A DNA stretch of 56,069 bases, taken from CAYQQJ01 sp964419935. Lineage in GTDB: Bacteria > Pseudomonadota > Gammaproteobacteria > Pseudomonadales > Cellvibrionaceae. The stretch covers positions 1 to 56,069 of the forward strand of contig CAYQQJ010000022.1 of NCBI GenBank assembly GCA_964419935.1, written 5' to 3'. Under the pieces are notes generated by a model. It saw only the letters and a list, made by a program, of their open reading frames with translations, was not told the DNA's origin and ran no database searches. A program made the position numbers and the translations under genes. Each line of letters begins with the position of its first letter. The first letter of the stretch is position 1. Positions 16,524-25,620 of this stretch are shown piece by piece.

Positions 16524-16692
16524 CCATCGTCCTCGTTTGATTGCCCCGTTTCACCTGGTATACGACAATGTGGTAATGGGCGGCTGTCCGTTCGGCGCCA
16601 GGAATTCAGAGCTGTCCCTGACGCCAAACTACGTGGTGCGCTCGATTATGGCAGTGTCTTCGACCAGAAAATTACTCAGAGTTGGTAGTACC

Positions 16693-17034
16693 TCAGATTT
16701 TCTTCACAAATTCTGATTTCAATTTCATTGCACCAATGCCGTCGATTTTACAGTCGATATCGTGATCGCCGTCCACCAGGCGAATGTTTTTTACCTTGGT
16801 ACCGACTTTCACAACCGATGAGGTGCCTTTGACTTTCAGGTCCTTGATGACGGTGATGCTGTCACCATCCTGCAGGGTATTACCATTGGCGTCCTTGATG
16901 ACGCGTTGCTCGCTATCGGTGACCAGTGCGGGGTCCGTCGGCCATTCATGCGCGCACTCGGGGCAGACGTATAGTGTCTGATCCTGCCACGTAAATTCCG
17001 AGTCGCACTTTGGGCAATGGGGCAAATCGCTCAT
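16693..17034 (-). CDS. yjdM: YjdM (PhnA) zinc-ribbon family protein
   Basis: The 113-residue protein begins MSDLPHCPKCDSEFTWQDQ, with a zinc ribbon (CPKC and CPEC), and continues with VIKDANGNTLQDGDSITVIK and GDHDIDCKIDGIGAMKLKSE, the signature of the YjdM/PhnA family. Despite its old name it is not part of phosphonate breakdown, and its role is unclear. The start at 17034 is preceded by AGGAACAAC. A longer frame to 17190 is rejected because it runs into the end of rsuA territory and has no homologous N-terminus. Confidence 0.93.
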   Translation of the reverse strand: MSDLPHCPKCDSEFTWQDQTLYVCPECAHEWPTDPALVTDSEQRVIKDANGNTLQDGDSITVIKDLKVKGTSSVVKVGTKVKNIRLVDGDHDIDCKIDGIGAMKLKSEFVKKI

Positions 17035-17137
17035 GTTGTTCCTGTAGATTTCTGTATAAGTGGTTCTTGTCACACTTGTCATGGCTGAATAAGTGACGAG
17101 ACATGATGCCATAGACGGGCAGCGAGATCCCGCGGTT

Positions 17138-17884
17138 TCAAATACCTGCATCGTCGCGCTGGTATTCACGACAGCACTGGCGAATGCCATGAACTTCCCG
17201 ATCGGTCAGTACGCGGCTCTGACCCAGCGCCAGGCTGCTGTCGAGCCGCAGATTCCCGATAGCCTCCCGGTGCAGGCTCAGCACCGGGTTCTGAAAGCGG
17301 CCGAACATGCGTTTGATCTGGTGGTAGCGCCCCTCCGTCAGCCGAACTTCGGCGGTGTAATCATCCAGGATTTTGAGTTGTGCGGGGCGGGTCGTGATCT
17401 GCTCAAACGGAAAATACATGCCCTCGGCGAATGCGTGGACGTACTCGTCAGTGATCCGGTTGGCGAGGGTAACTTTATAAACCTTGGCAATTTTTTGCGC
17501 GGGCAGAGTGAGTGCCCGGGACCAGCGGCCATCGTTGGTCAGCAACAGCAGGCCGGTCGAATTGAAGTCCAGGCGTCCGACAATATGCAGCTGGTGGCGG
17601 TCCTGCCGCGTTAGCAGGTCGATAACAGTGGTGTGACCTTCATCAATGGTGGCACTGACGACACCGGCGGGCTTATTCAACATGACATAAACCGGCTTTC
17701 TTGCCTGCAGCACTTGGTCGTCCAAAGTTACATGAGTGAACTCATCAATCAGTTGATGAATGGCTGTGGCGGGGTTGCCATCCACAATTAACCTTCCCTG
17801 GGCGAGCAGTGGCCTGACATCGCGACGATTGATGCCGGTGCGTGAGCTGATAAAGCGGTCCAACCGCGCGCGTTTCGACTGCAT
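17138..17884 (-). CDS. rsuA: 16S rRNA pseudouridine synthase, RsuA type
   Basis: RsuA converts U516 of 16S rRNA to pseudouridine. The 248-residue protein starts with an S4 RNA-binding domain (LDRFISSRTGINRRDVRPLL), then the catalytic domain with GRLDFNSTGLLLLTNDG (catalytic Asp), YVMLNKPAGVVSA and LTEGRYHQIKRMFGRFQNPV. The C-terminal RsuA-type ending LRLDSSLALGQSRVLTDREV fits. It lies upstream of yjdM on the same strand with a spacer of about 100 bases. Within the RsuA/RluB/E/F family, RsuA is the best fit by domain layout and length. Confidence 0.9.
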   Translation of the reverse strand: MQSKRARLDRFISSRTGINRRDVRPLLAQGRLIVDGNPATAIHQLIDEFTHVTLDDQVLQARKPVYVMLNKPAGVVSATIDEGHTTVIDLLTRQDRHQLHIVGRLDFNSTGLLLLTNDGRWSRALTLPAQKIAKVYKVTLANRITDEYVHAFAEGMYFPFEQITTRPAQLKILDDYTAEVRLTEGRYHQIKRMFGRFQNPVLSLHREAIGNLRLDSSLALGQSRVLTDREVHGIRQCCREYQRDDAGI

Positions 17885-17998
17885 TTCAACGGCTCGTCTT
17901 TGAGTGATTCAATTGCCTGGTAAACGCGATCGATAGCGGCTGGCGAAACACGGCGGAAGGCGCCTGCGGCTTTTTCGCCCTACGGCGTATTCGAACTT

Positions 17999-18769
17999 CT
18001 AAAGGTACTGATAACGCAACAAGCGGTGCTTGATCCGCTCCAAAACCACTTGGTCAATAACGGCCGCCAGTACGGCAATCACCAGAATGTTGGTCATCAC
18101 GCCGACCATATCGGCAATTTCACCAGAATAGGATAAAGAACGACCCAGGCCACTGCTGAAGCCGACAATCATTTCTGCGGATATCAGTGCGCGCCAGGCA
18201 TTGCCAAACGCGAGCTGTGCGCCGGTAATCAATTCCGGCGTCACGGCGGGAAAATAAACCCGGTGCAACAATTGAAAACGCGATGCGCCCATGACGCGGG
18301 CGGCAGAAATATGCACCTTTTCCACGCTTTCGGTGGCGTTCATCACGCTCAAGGCTGTGGGGAAGAAGGCACCAATGCCAACCACCACAATGATCGGCAG
18401 ATCACCGAACCCCATCAGGATCAAAAACAGCGGCACCCAGGCGATGGAGGGAATGGACTGCAAAATAATAATGCCGGCTTTGAGCACACTGCGCACGGCA
18501 TTGAGCGTACCGCCGAGCAGCCCCAGGCTGATACCGAAAAACAGCGCAAATCCATAGCCGATTCCCAGCCGCCTCATGCTGTTGCCCAGCCCTTCATAGA
18601 AGGCGCTGCTGTTGAGTTCTTCCCACAGGCGCACAAAAGCCGTGTTCACATCGGGCATCAGGAAGTCCGGCAGTGACCAGGCGGCCAGTTGCCAGAAAAA
18701 CAGAATGGCCACAATGGCGATGAGATACGCGCGTTTACTTTGTACGCCGCTTCGTTGAGGTGCGCTCAT
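17999..18769 (-). CDS. ABC transporter permease, SsuC/TauC/NtrB family
   Basis: Inner-membrane permease of 256 residues with about six helices and the EAA-like cytoplasmic loop AARVMGASRFQLLHRVYFPA. It is closest in type to permeases for sulfonates, taurine or nitrate. It is third in a three-gene unit (ATPase, binding protein, permease), all on the minus strand. There is an 81-base gap between it and the binding protein. The substrate cannot be set from sequence alone. No sulfonatase or molybdenum genes are next to it. Between 17885 and 17998, GC-rich palindromic sequence may terminate the unit. Confidence 0.9.
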   Translation of the reverse strand: MSAPQRSGVQSKRAYLIAIVAILFFWQLAAWSLPDFLMPDVNTAFVRLWEELNSSAFYEGLGNSMRRLGIGYGFALFFGISLGLLGGTLNAVRSVLKAGIIILQSIPSIAWVPLFLILMGFGDLPIIVVVGIGAFFPTALSVMNATESVEKVHISAARVMGASRFQLLHRVYFPAVTPELITGAQLAFGNAWRALISAEMIVGFSSGLGRSLSYSGEIADMVGVMTNILVIAVLAAVIDQVVLERIKHRLLRYQYL

Positions 18770-18850
18770 GAATCAGGCTGAACCTTTGGAATGAATGAGT
18801 TGGTGATTGCCAAAGCGGCGCCAGGCGCCGCTCATGGCCAGCTATATGAC

Positions 18851-19846
18851 TTATAGCTTTCGCGCTTTTTGCCAGGACAGGTCGAGAATGCCGTCCACAT
18901 CGAACGCACCCTTATCTGCCGGTAACACGCCCTGCTCCTGCATAATCTTGGCGAGTTCCTTCATCCGGTTGATGTCGTCTTCGGTCAGTTTCGCGCTGAA
19001 GTCCTGGGTCTGGATTGCCTGCTCGATAACCTTCTCGCTGGCCACTTCGCCCTGGTTCAGGGTTTTCAGGGTGGGCTCCTTGATGAAATACTCGGTAATC
19101 AAGGACGCGGCTTTCGCGGGTTTATTCTCCAACATGGCGATGGCGTCGCGCTGGGCATCCATTGCCGCCCATACCAGCTCCTTGCGCTTGTCCCAGGTCT
19201 TGCCGGAGGTGATAACCACCATGCAGGGGAACGGCCATACTTCACCAATTTCATAAATCTGCTTCACCGGTGCCACCAGCTGCGCAATGCGGTCGTAGGG
19301 TTCGAACAGGAATGCTGCATCCACGCGGTTGCCCACCAGGGATTGCACGGCGACGGCGGGTGCTACGCCCATGATATTCAGGTCAGTGGGTTTGAGATCC
19401 GCACCTTCCAGCACTACGCCTTTTAATACGATATCCGCAGTGCTGCCCTGCTTTTGTGATGCAAGGCTTTTGCCCTTGAGGTCGGCGACTTTCTCAATAC
19501 CGGAATCCGTGCGAGCCAGCAGTGAATGGTAACCGCGCTGCGCGCCACCCACGATTTTCAGATCCGCACCCCGAGAAACCCAGGTAAAAGCATTGGAAAA
19601 ACCGAGTACGCCTATGTCCAGCTGTCCGCCGACAATCGCCTTGATCAAGTCCGTGCCGGAGCTGAACTCAACCAGGTCTGCATCCAGGCCGTACTTTTTA
19701 TACAGGCCCGCTTCATAGGCCAGCATGGCCTGGGCATCGTCCATTACGCGAACATAACCCACGCGAAATTCCTGCGCGGGAGCGTCCTTGGCAAAGGTGA
19801 CGCTGGCCAGCAACACCAGCAGGGGGAGAAAGATCCAGTGTTTCAT
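18851..19846 (-). CDS. ABC transporter substrate-binding protein (SsuA/NMT1 type)
   Basis: A 331-residue periplasmic protein with a Sec signal peptide (about 1-19, ending SVTFA). The mature part has the two-lobed NMT1/SsuA fold pattern: VGYVRVMDDAQAMLAYEAGL, YKKYGLDADLVEFSSGTDLI, GQLDIGVLGFSNAFTWVSRG and SLVGNRVDAAFLFEP. These match taurine/sulfonate/nitrate binders and also pyrimidine-precursor binders, so the ligand stays open. The gene overlaps the ATPase gene by 4 bases (ATGA), showing translational coupling. Confidence 0.9.
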   Translation of the reverse strand: MKHWIFLPLLVLLASVTFAKDAPAQEFRVGYVRVMDDAQAMLAYEAGLYKKYGLDADLVEFSSGTDLIKAIVGGQLDIGVLGFSNAFTWVSRGADLKIVGGAQRGYHSLLARTDSGIEKVADLKGKSLASQKQGSTADIVLKGVVLEGADLKPTDLNIMGVAPAVAVQSLVGNRVDAAFLFEPYDRIAQLVAPVKQIYEIGEVWPFPCMVVITSGKTWDKRKELVWAAMDAQRDAIAMLENKPAKAASLITEYFIKEPTLKTLNQGEVASEKVIEQAIQTQDFSAKLTEDDINRMKELAKIMQEQGVLPADKGAFDVDGILDLSWQKARKL

Positions 19847-20616
19847 ATATGTGCTCCTTCGAAGTTGTGATTCTCATCATCGCTGTCAGCGTCAATTCCC
19901 AAAAGTTTGAGAACTTCGCGGCGCTCATAGGCAAAGGCAGAGAGATCGTGGGTTTTGGGGATGTGTCCCAACTGTATTTCTTTGAGAACCGTGGCAGGAC
20001 GATGGCTGAAAACCAGCACCCGGTCAGCCAGGTACAGAGCCTCGTCTACGTCATGAGTAACCAACAACACGGTGGGCCGCTCCTCGGCAATAAGATCCTT
20101 GAGAACACTTTGCAGCGTCATGCGGGTCAGTGCATCCAGAGCGCCGAAAGGTTCATCCAGCAGCAGTACTTCCGGCCGCGCAATAAATGCGCGGGCCAGC
20201 GCTGCCCGTTGGCGCATGCCACCGGAAACCTGGTGGGGGTAGTAATCCTCGAATCCTTCCAGCTGTACTTTGGCCAGCCATTTGCGCGCTTCGCTTCTCC
20301 CTTCCTGACGCGGATGTTTTTGAAATTCCAGCGCGAGGGCAACGTTGTCCATCAGCGTCATCCAGGGGTAGAGCGCGTGTTCCTGGAACACCAGCGTGCG
20401 CTTTGGTGAGGGAGCAAGTATGGGTTCGCCACCGGCGGTGAGCTTGCCGGATGTGGGTGTTTCGAGACCGGCGACCATATGCAGCAGCGTGGACTTGCCA
20501 CAGCCCGACGGACCGACAAGCGCAACAATTTCGCCCGCTTTCATGGTGCCAGCAAACTGCTTGATCACTTCAAGATCACCAAAGGTTTTGGTGATCCCGT
20601 CGAACTTCAACTCCAT
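19843..20616 (-). CDS. ABC transporter ATP-binding protein (SsuB/TauB type)
   Basis: The 257-residue ATPase carries Walker A (GPSGCGKST), the Q-loop (LVFQEHALYPWMT), the signature VSGGMRQRAALARAF, Walker B (VLLLDEPFGALD) and the switch His (LLVTHDVDEAL). It energises the adjacent permease. As first gene of the unit its promoter should lie in the AT-rich stretch 20620-20700. The protein has an acidic C-terminal extension (DADSDDENHN) not needed for catalysis. Confidence 0.93.
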   Translation of the reverse strand: MELKFDGITKTFGDLEVIKQFAGTMKAGEIVALVGPSGCGKSTLLHMVAGLETPTSGKLTAGGEPILAPSPKRTLVFQEHALYPWMTLMDNVALALEFQKHPRQEGRSEARKWLAKVQLEGFEDYYPHQVSGGMRQRAALARAFIARPEVLLLDEPFGALDALTRMTLQSVLKDLIAEERPTVLLVTHDVDEALYLADRVLVFSHRPATVLKEIQLGHIPKTHDLSAFAYERREVLKLLGIDADSDDENHNFEGAHI

Positions 20617-20652
20617 ATTACCGCCCGGTATAAGCTTATATTCAAAATAAGA

Positions 20653-20673
20653 ATAAAATATGATTTATTTTAT
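20653..20673. promoter_or_regulatory. AT-rich palindrome upstream of the ABC transporter
   Basis: ATAAAATA and TATTTTAT form a perfect 8-bp inverted repeat with a 5-base spacer, 37 bases before the ATPase start. It lies in a strongly AT-rich pocket and could be an operator or part of the promoter. No known regulator motif was recognised. The rest of 20674-20943 shows nothing clear. Confidence 0.45.
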
Positions 20674-20943
20674 AACTTTTCTGACCGTAACAAAAGCAAA
20701 GGCTAACCATAGCCACTGTGTTATCGCAGCTGCATTTCAATACTGCAGACAGCGCGTTGCGCGCATTGTCTCATAGATGCTGTGACAGCGAACGCTTCTC
20801 AACGCTGCACCGGACTCGAACAGTCCGCCCTAGGCTCCGGTGACAGAACTGAAGCTATGCTAAGATCGAAAAGCCACGAGGGGAAACAGTCACGCAGATA
20901 ACTGAGACCGCTGCAACAATAATAACCGAATAAGGAATGGCAT

Positions 20944-21591
20944 ATGCCTAAACAAATCACGACCCGATTTCTCGATCCACTACTGATTGCTGCAGCGATG
21001 CTCGCGGCAGGCTGTTCATCTAATCTCAGTAAGGAGGAATGCCTGGTCGCTGATTGGTATGTCATTGGTATCGAAGATGGCAGCAAAGGTTTGCCGTTGT
21101 CCAATATCGGCCGGCATCGGGAAGCCTGCGCCAAGGCGAGTATCGCGCCGGATCTTGAACGCTACCAGGCAGGACTAAATAAAGGCTATGGATTCTATTG
21201 CACCGTCGCCAATGGCTATGACATCGGCAAACGAGGCCTGCAACATCACAGCGTCTGTACGGGTGACGCGGGCGCGGCATTTCACACTGCGCATAAACAT
21301 GGCAATGAGTGGCACCAGCTGCATTGGGAGAAAAATGAAATTTATCGAAAAATAGACAATCAACGTCAAAATGTCGCTGACAGTCTCACCGCCATCGCGG
21401 ACTACGAAGACGAGATCGTACTGGCCAAAACCACGTCAGAGGAACGGCGCCGCTTGCTTGATGCGATCAAGGAGGAGGAGCAGTACATCGACGAGGTAAC
21501 AGCAATTCTGGACGCTCTGACGCTGGAGTACCAGTATGCTTCTCGCGACCTTGAAAAGTTGACGGAGTATCACAGCTCCCTGGGTTATTGA
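20944..21591 (+). CDS. DUF2799 family lipoprotein
   Basis: The 215-residue protein has a lipoprotein signal (LLIAAAMLAAGCSS, lipid-bearing Cys at 24). The mature part has the DUF2799 pattern: ECLVADWYVIGIEDGSKG, ACAKASIAPDLERYQAGLNK and GLQHHSVCTG. This is followed by a long charged helical region (about 125-215, KNEIYRKIDNQRQNV to the end) likely forming a coiled coil. The function of DUF2799 is unknown. It heads a three-gene same-strand set with a DUF6795 protein and a lipase, but the spacers (180 bases, then 21) make co-transcription certain only for the last two. Confidence 0.85.
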   Translation: MPKQITTRFLDPLLIAAAMLAAGCSSNLSKEECLVADWYVIGIEDGSKGLPLSNIGRHREACAKASIAPDLERYQAGLNKGYGFYCTVANGYDIGKRGLQHHSVCTGDAGAAFHTAHKHGNEWHQLHWEKNEIYRKIDNQRQNVADSLTAIADYEDEIVLAKTTSEERRRLLDAIKEEEQYIDEVTAILDALTLEYQYASRDLEKLTEYHSSLGY

Positions 21592-21770
21592 TGAGTCACT
21601 CGTTCTTCTTGTAGCCCAGCTCGCGAATTCAGTGGCATGGCATTCCTCCTGTGACTGCTAACAGGCTCGAGAGTTGATATTATATCTTGACTGCCAACCT
21701 GGAGTTAGGTGGTGAAATTACCCCAAAAATAACGAACTGCAATTACCGGAACGTCCTTGACGCATCAACG

Positions 21771-22292
21771 ATGAATCGATTATTCCCCGCAATGCTTCTA
21801 GGCATCATCCTGCTATTACAAACGGAGATCGTAACAGCCATGTCACTATTGGGTTTTAAGGTCTGCTTGGCGTCTGAAATGAAAGCCAATGTCACCTGGC
21901 AGGGCCAACCTGTCGAAGGCGCCACCATTACTCGCGTCGTTAACTACGACAACAAAGACTACACCACCGAGGTTCACACCGACAGCGCGGGTAATTTTGT
22001 ATTGCCGGCTTTGTATGATCGAACGTTGTGGAAACATACGCCGTTTGAAGTGCGAATTCGACAAACAGTTTCAATACGATACCAAAATGAAATTCATAAA
22101 GCGTTGGAGTTGACGAAACGAAATTTCGATCCCGATGGAGAAATTAATAACAAAGTTCGAATTGAACGGGGTAGGTCAATTTTTATTCCTTACCAATTCA
22201 CTTGCGAGCTTACAGACGAAGAACGCGGCAGGGCTCTAGAGCCTTCGTTTGGTACAGTACGCGGTAAATGCAAATCTATCAGTGAAGATTAA
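21771..22292 (+). CDS. DUF6795 secreted/periplasmic protein next to a lipase
   Basis: The 173-residue product has an N-terminal signal-like helix (MNRLFPAMLLGIILLLQTEI) and a carboxypeptidase-regulatory-like beta domain: KVCLASEMKANVTWQGQPVE, then GATITRVVNYDNKDYTTEVH and TDSAGNFVLPALYDRTL. This matches DUF6795, a family often encoded beside lipase-type type VI effectors in Gammaproteobacteria (from memory). The start at 21771 is preferred because a signal sequence follows; a longer frame begins at 21687. The gene ends 20 bases before the lipase gene, suggesting a functional pair, perhaps immunity or accessory protein and effector. Confidence 0.75.
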   Translation: MNRLFPAMLLGIILLLQTEIVTAMSLLGFKVCLASEMKANVTWQGQPVEGATITRVVNYDNKDYTTEVHTDSAGNFVLPALYDRTLWKHTPFEVRIRQTVSIRYQNEIHKALELTKRNFDPDGEINNKVRIERGRSIFIPYQFTCELTDEERGRALEPSFGTVRGKCKSISED

Positions 22293-22312
22293 ACATAAAA
22301 AGGAGAAACGGG

Positions 22313-23470
22313 ATGGACACAACATTAGCAATAATGGAAGCATGGAGTGCCGCAGATAATGTATATGCCGCTAAAGACGGAGTGGATGCGGTAAAAATGA
22401 GTTTTCAAGATGACCGCAGAACCTTACTCCATGATAAATTTGATTTCTCCGGCTTGAGTTTTATGAACAGTAAAACTGGCGCTTTTATCAAGGTAAAAAG
22501 CGGTTTTTCTGTGATAGTGCCTGGTAAGGAGATCGGCAACAAGAATGAGGTCCTCATCGCGATTCGAGGCACCGACCTGAAATCGGATTGGCTAACGGAC
22601 GCCAACTTCAGTACCCACGTTTCCAGTACTGGGAGGATTGTTCACGCTGGGTTTGATCGAGTGTTCAAAGAGCTGGAACCGCATTTCAAGAGCTATTTCG
22701 CGAAAAACAATCCCACTACCGTGCATTGTGTTGGCCACAGCTTGGGTGGTGCAATAGCGGGTATGACTGCGGACTGGATAACCCACAAAGGCATCGGCAA
22801 GGCGAAACTTTATACCTTTGGAAGCCCCCGAGTCGGCTTTCAGGACTTTGCCACCCGGCTGACGCAAAGAGTAAAGTCGGAGAATATGTATCGGGTACAT
22901 CACGACAACGACTTTGTCAGCCTCGTACCTTTATGGCCGTTTGTTCACACGCCTCAGCCCGGCACGAGTTGCTGTATTCAGAATCACGGGTTTGGCACCT
23001 TTGGTGCTCATAAAATGAGCAACTATTTTACGTCGCTAGAACTTTCAGAAGACTCGATCGACGCATGGGATGCGCTGCGCCTCATTCCTGAACCCCCTAC
23101 TTCCAAGAACGAAATCGAAACCTGGTTGGCGCTGACGCCACTGTCCATTATTAATGCGTATTCATTGAAGATGATAGGCAAAGCGATTGAGTACATTCTG
23201 TACGCCGCCGGTATTGGTGGGCAGCTGGTGCTGATGTCCGGCATCTCCTATTTCGACAAGCTATCCTATGCGTTGGAGTACGCGTGGAAAGCCTCAAAAG
23301 AAGTCGCCAGCTGGGTGGAATACCTGATCAGGAAAATCCTTAAACTGACCGGCCAGGCTGTGACTGCAGTGACAAATATCACTGTCGAATTCATTCGATG
23401 GGTATTCCGACAGTTGATGCTGGTAGTTCGCCGACTGGTTGACCTGGCGTTACTCGGCAGCAAAACCTGA
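22313..23470 (+). CDS. class-3 lipase, possible secreted antibacterial effector
   Basis: The 385-residue protein has the alpha/beta hydrolase nucleophile motif VHCVGHSLGGAIAG (Ser143), the class-3 element VLIAIRGTDLKSDWLTDANF, an acid near HHDNDFVSLVP and a His-containing GFGTFGAHKMSNY. No Sec signal is seen. The C-terminal third (from about 270) is hydrophobic and amphipathic with several helices (YILYAAGIGGQLVLMSGISY and onwards) that may insert into membranes. This layout, plus the adjacent DUF6795 gene, resembles type VI lipase effectors (inference). No VgrG, Hcp or PAAR gene is in the window, so an ordinary cytoplasmic or secreted lipase remains possible. Confidence 0.8.
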   Translation: MDTTLAIMEAWSAADNVYAAKDGVDAVKMSFQDDRRTLLHDKFDFSGLSFMNSKTGAFIKVKSGFSVIVPGKEIGNKNEVLIAIRGTDLKSDWLTDANFSTHVSSTGRIVHAGFDRVFKELEPHFKSYFAKNNPTTVHCVGHSLGGAIAGMTADWITHKGIGKAKLYTFGSPRVGFQDFATRLTQRVKSENMYRVHHDNDFVSLVPLWPFVHTPQPGTSCCIQNHGFGTFGAHKMSNYFTSLELSEDSIDAWDALRLIPEPPTSKNEIETWLALTPLSIINAYSLKMIGKAIEYILYAAGIGGQLVLMSGISYFDKLSYALEYAWKASKEVASWVEYLIRKILKLTGQAVTAVTNITVEFIRWVFRQLMLVVRRLVDLALLGSKT

Positions 23471-23556
23471 CCCAAATCTGCCGCTCTTGCCCGCCGCAGG
23501 CCAGACTTTGGGCTTCCTGCTAGAATGGATCCGCATGTATCCAAAAGGGAGCCGCA

Positions 23557-25203
23557 ATGAGTCTGTCACTGTTGAATCGTTACGCCTTTTTCGGGTGTTG
23601 TGTCCTGTTTAGTCTGGCTACCCTGCCGCTGCTGCCGAGCGTTGATAAGCTCTGGCCCTATACGTTGATCGCCGCAATCTTGAGCCTGCTGGGGGTGGTG
23701 GACCTGATGCAGCCCCGGCATTCGGTGCGTCGTAACTACCCGATTCTCGGTCGTATTCGCTATCTGGTGGAGAGCATTCGTCCAGAAATCCGCCAGTATC
23801 TGATAGAGAGTGATACCGAGCACTTGCCCTTCTCCCGCGTCCAGCGCTCTCTTGTGTACGCGCGCGCCAAGAATGAGTCGGCAGATCGGCCCTTCGGCAC
23901 CCAGGAGGATGTCTACCGGACAGGTTTCGAGTTCATCAGCCATTCCATGCTGCCGGTGGCAGAGAGCGATCCGGAGGCGTTTCGCATCTCTATTGGCGGT
24001 CCTCAGTGCAGCCAGCCCTATTCAGCCTCCATTTTTAATATCTCCGCCATGAGTTTTGGTGCCCTGAGCGCCAATGCGATTCGGGCGCTGAACAAGGGAG
24101 CGCACCTGGGTGGCTTTGCCCATGATACCGGTGAGGGCAGTATCAGCCCCTATCATCTGGAGCATGGCGGCGATTTAATTTGGGAGCTGGGCAGTGGTTA
24201 TTTCGGCTGTCGTACTGACGAGGGCCAGTTTGATCCCGAGCGCTTTGCCATTCAGGCGCAACGCCCGGAAGTGAAAATGATCGAGCTCAAGCTCAGTCAG
24301 GGCGCCAAGCCGGGCCACGGTGGAATCCTGCCCAAACACAAAATCACTGCGGAAATTGCGTCTACCCGTGGCATCCCCATGGATCGCGACTGTGTCTCCC
24401 CGGCCCGGCACAGCACCTTTTCCACGCCCATCGAGTTGTTGGAGTTCCTTGGCCAGTTGCGCGAACTGTCTGGCGGCAAGCCTGTGGGATTCAAGCTATG
24501 CCCCGGCCACCCCTGGGAATTCATGGCTATTGCCAAGGCGATGCTGCAGACCGGCATTCTGCCGGATTTTATCGTGGTGGATGGCAAGGAGGGCGGCACC
24601 GGCGCCGCGCCGCTGGAGTTCAGCAACCATATGGGCGTTCCGCTGCGGGAGGGATTGATGTTTGTGCACAATACTCTGGTGGGGGTGAACCTGCGCGACA
24701 AGATACGCATCGGGGCCAGCGGCAAGTTGATCAGTGCCTTTGATATTGCCACGGTGATGGCCATAGGGGCGGACTGGGCAAACTCGGCCCGGGGCTTTAT
24801 GTTCTCCGTTGGCTGCATCCAGGCTCAGGCTTGTCACACCAACAAATGCCCTACGGGAGTGGCCACTCAGGACCCTCTGCGCCAGCGGGCTCTGGTGGTG
24901 CCGGAAAAGGCCGAGCGAGTTTACAACTACCACCGCAATACCATCGGCGCCCTGGCCGAAATGTTGGCCGCCATGGGCTTGTCCCACCCGTCACAGTTGG
25001 AGCCAAAATTTTTGGTGCACAGGCTGTCTGCCAGTGAGGTGAAATTGTATTCGCAAATGCACGTTTTTCTTCAGCCCGGTGAACTGCTTGATGGAAAAGT
25101 CAGCGGTGAGTTCTACCGGCGGATGTGGAGCATGGCGCAGGCGGAGACCTTTGCTCCAGCCGAGCCCGTGAGTGACGTTGCTCTTACCGTTGCCCGGGCG
25201 TAA
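23557..25203 (+). CDS. FMN-binding glutamate synthase family protein (membrane-anchored)
   Basis: The 548-residue protein has two N-terminal membrane helices (about 8-30 and 33-50) and then a glutamate-synthase-like FMN barrel: ISAMSFGALSANAIRALNKG, AKPGHGGILPKHKIT, DFIVVDGKEGGTGAAPLEFS and a 3Fe-4S Cys cluster CIQAQACHTNKCPTGV. It lacks the amidotransferase domain of GltB, so it belongs to the stand-alone family whose reaction is not firmly known. It is transcribed on its own. A good ribosome site (AAAGGGAG) precedes the ATG. Confidence 0.92.
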   Translation: MSLSLLNRYAFFGCCVLFSLATLPLLPSVDKLWPYTLIAAILSLLGVVDLMQPRHSVRRNYPILGRIRYLVESIRPEIRQYLIESDTEHLPFSRVQRSLVYARAKNESADRPFGTQEDVYRTGFEFISHSMLPVAESDPEAFRISIGGPQCSQPYSASIFNISAMSFGALSANAIRALNKGAHLGGFAHDTGEGSISPYHLEHGGDLIWELGSGYFGCRTDEGQFDPERFAIQAQRPEVKMIELKLSQGAKPGHGGILPKHKITAEIASTRGIPMDRDCVSPARHSTFSTPIELLEFLGQLRELSGGKPVGFKLCPGHPWEFMAIAKAMLQTGILPDFIVVDGKEGGTGAAPLEFSNHMGVPLREGLMFVHNTLVGVNLRDKIRIGASGKLISAFDIATVMAIGADWANSARGFMFSVGCIQAQACHTNKCPTGVATQDPLRQRALVVPEKAERVYNYHRNTIGALAEMLAAMGLSHPSQLEPKFLVHRLSASEVKLYSQMHVFLQPGELLDGKVSGEFYRRMWSMAQAETFAPAEPVSDVALTVARA

Positions 25204-25308
25204 AGAAAGTTCCGGACATCGTCGCTTGTAAAAGGTGCGTGATGAGTTGTCCCATTGACGATCGTACTGGTTTGTACTCGAATTAATGTCCACAGGAGAA
25301 TTGAAACT

Positions 25309-25581
25309 ATGCAAATATCCACCGCGCGCATTCAAACAGAAAATCCGGAGCGGCTGATGACCCGCTTGTGCAAACACTGGGGTCATAAATTTTCGGTTAA
25401 ACTCAGCGAGCATGAGGGCGAGATAGAGCTTTCTATTGGTATCTGTCGGCTGCGCTGCAGCGAGTTGCTGACGGTGGAACTGGAAGGCGATGCCGATCAA
25501 ATGCCCAAATTTCAACAGGTAGTGGCTGATCATTTGCAGCGGATGGCTGCGAAGGAAACTCTTGCCATAGAATGGCAGTGA
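25309..25581 (+). CDS. DUF2218 small protein
   Basis: The 90-residue protein matches DUF2218: an opening STARIQTENPERLMTRLCKH, then WGHKFSVKLSEHEGEIELSI, GICRLRC and a hydrophobic strand ending in a helix with VVADHLQRMAAKE. Proteins of this family often accompany siderophore-interacting proteins, but none is next to it here. The start at 25309 is preferred because CAGGAG precedes it; the longer frame from 25255 lacks homologous sequence. A cytochrome b561 gene follows 39 bases later. Confidence 0.88.
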   Translation: MQISTARIQTENPERLMTRLCKHWGHKFSVKLSEHEGEIELSIGICRLRCSELLTVELEGDADQMPKFQQVVADHLQRMAAKETLAIEWQ

Positions 25582-25620
25582 TCCCGGTCAACAACGACAA
25601 ATCATTAGAGGGTGCAGCAC

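Noticed and set aside
17885..17998. GC-rich palindromic sequence after the ABC permease as a firm terminator
   Set aside because: Pairing is possible (GGCG with CGCC blocks), but the stem is interrupted and no clear T-run was found on the minus strand.
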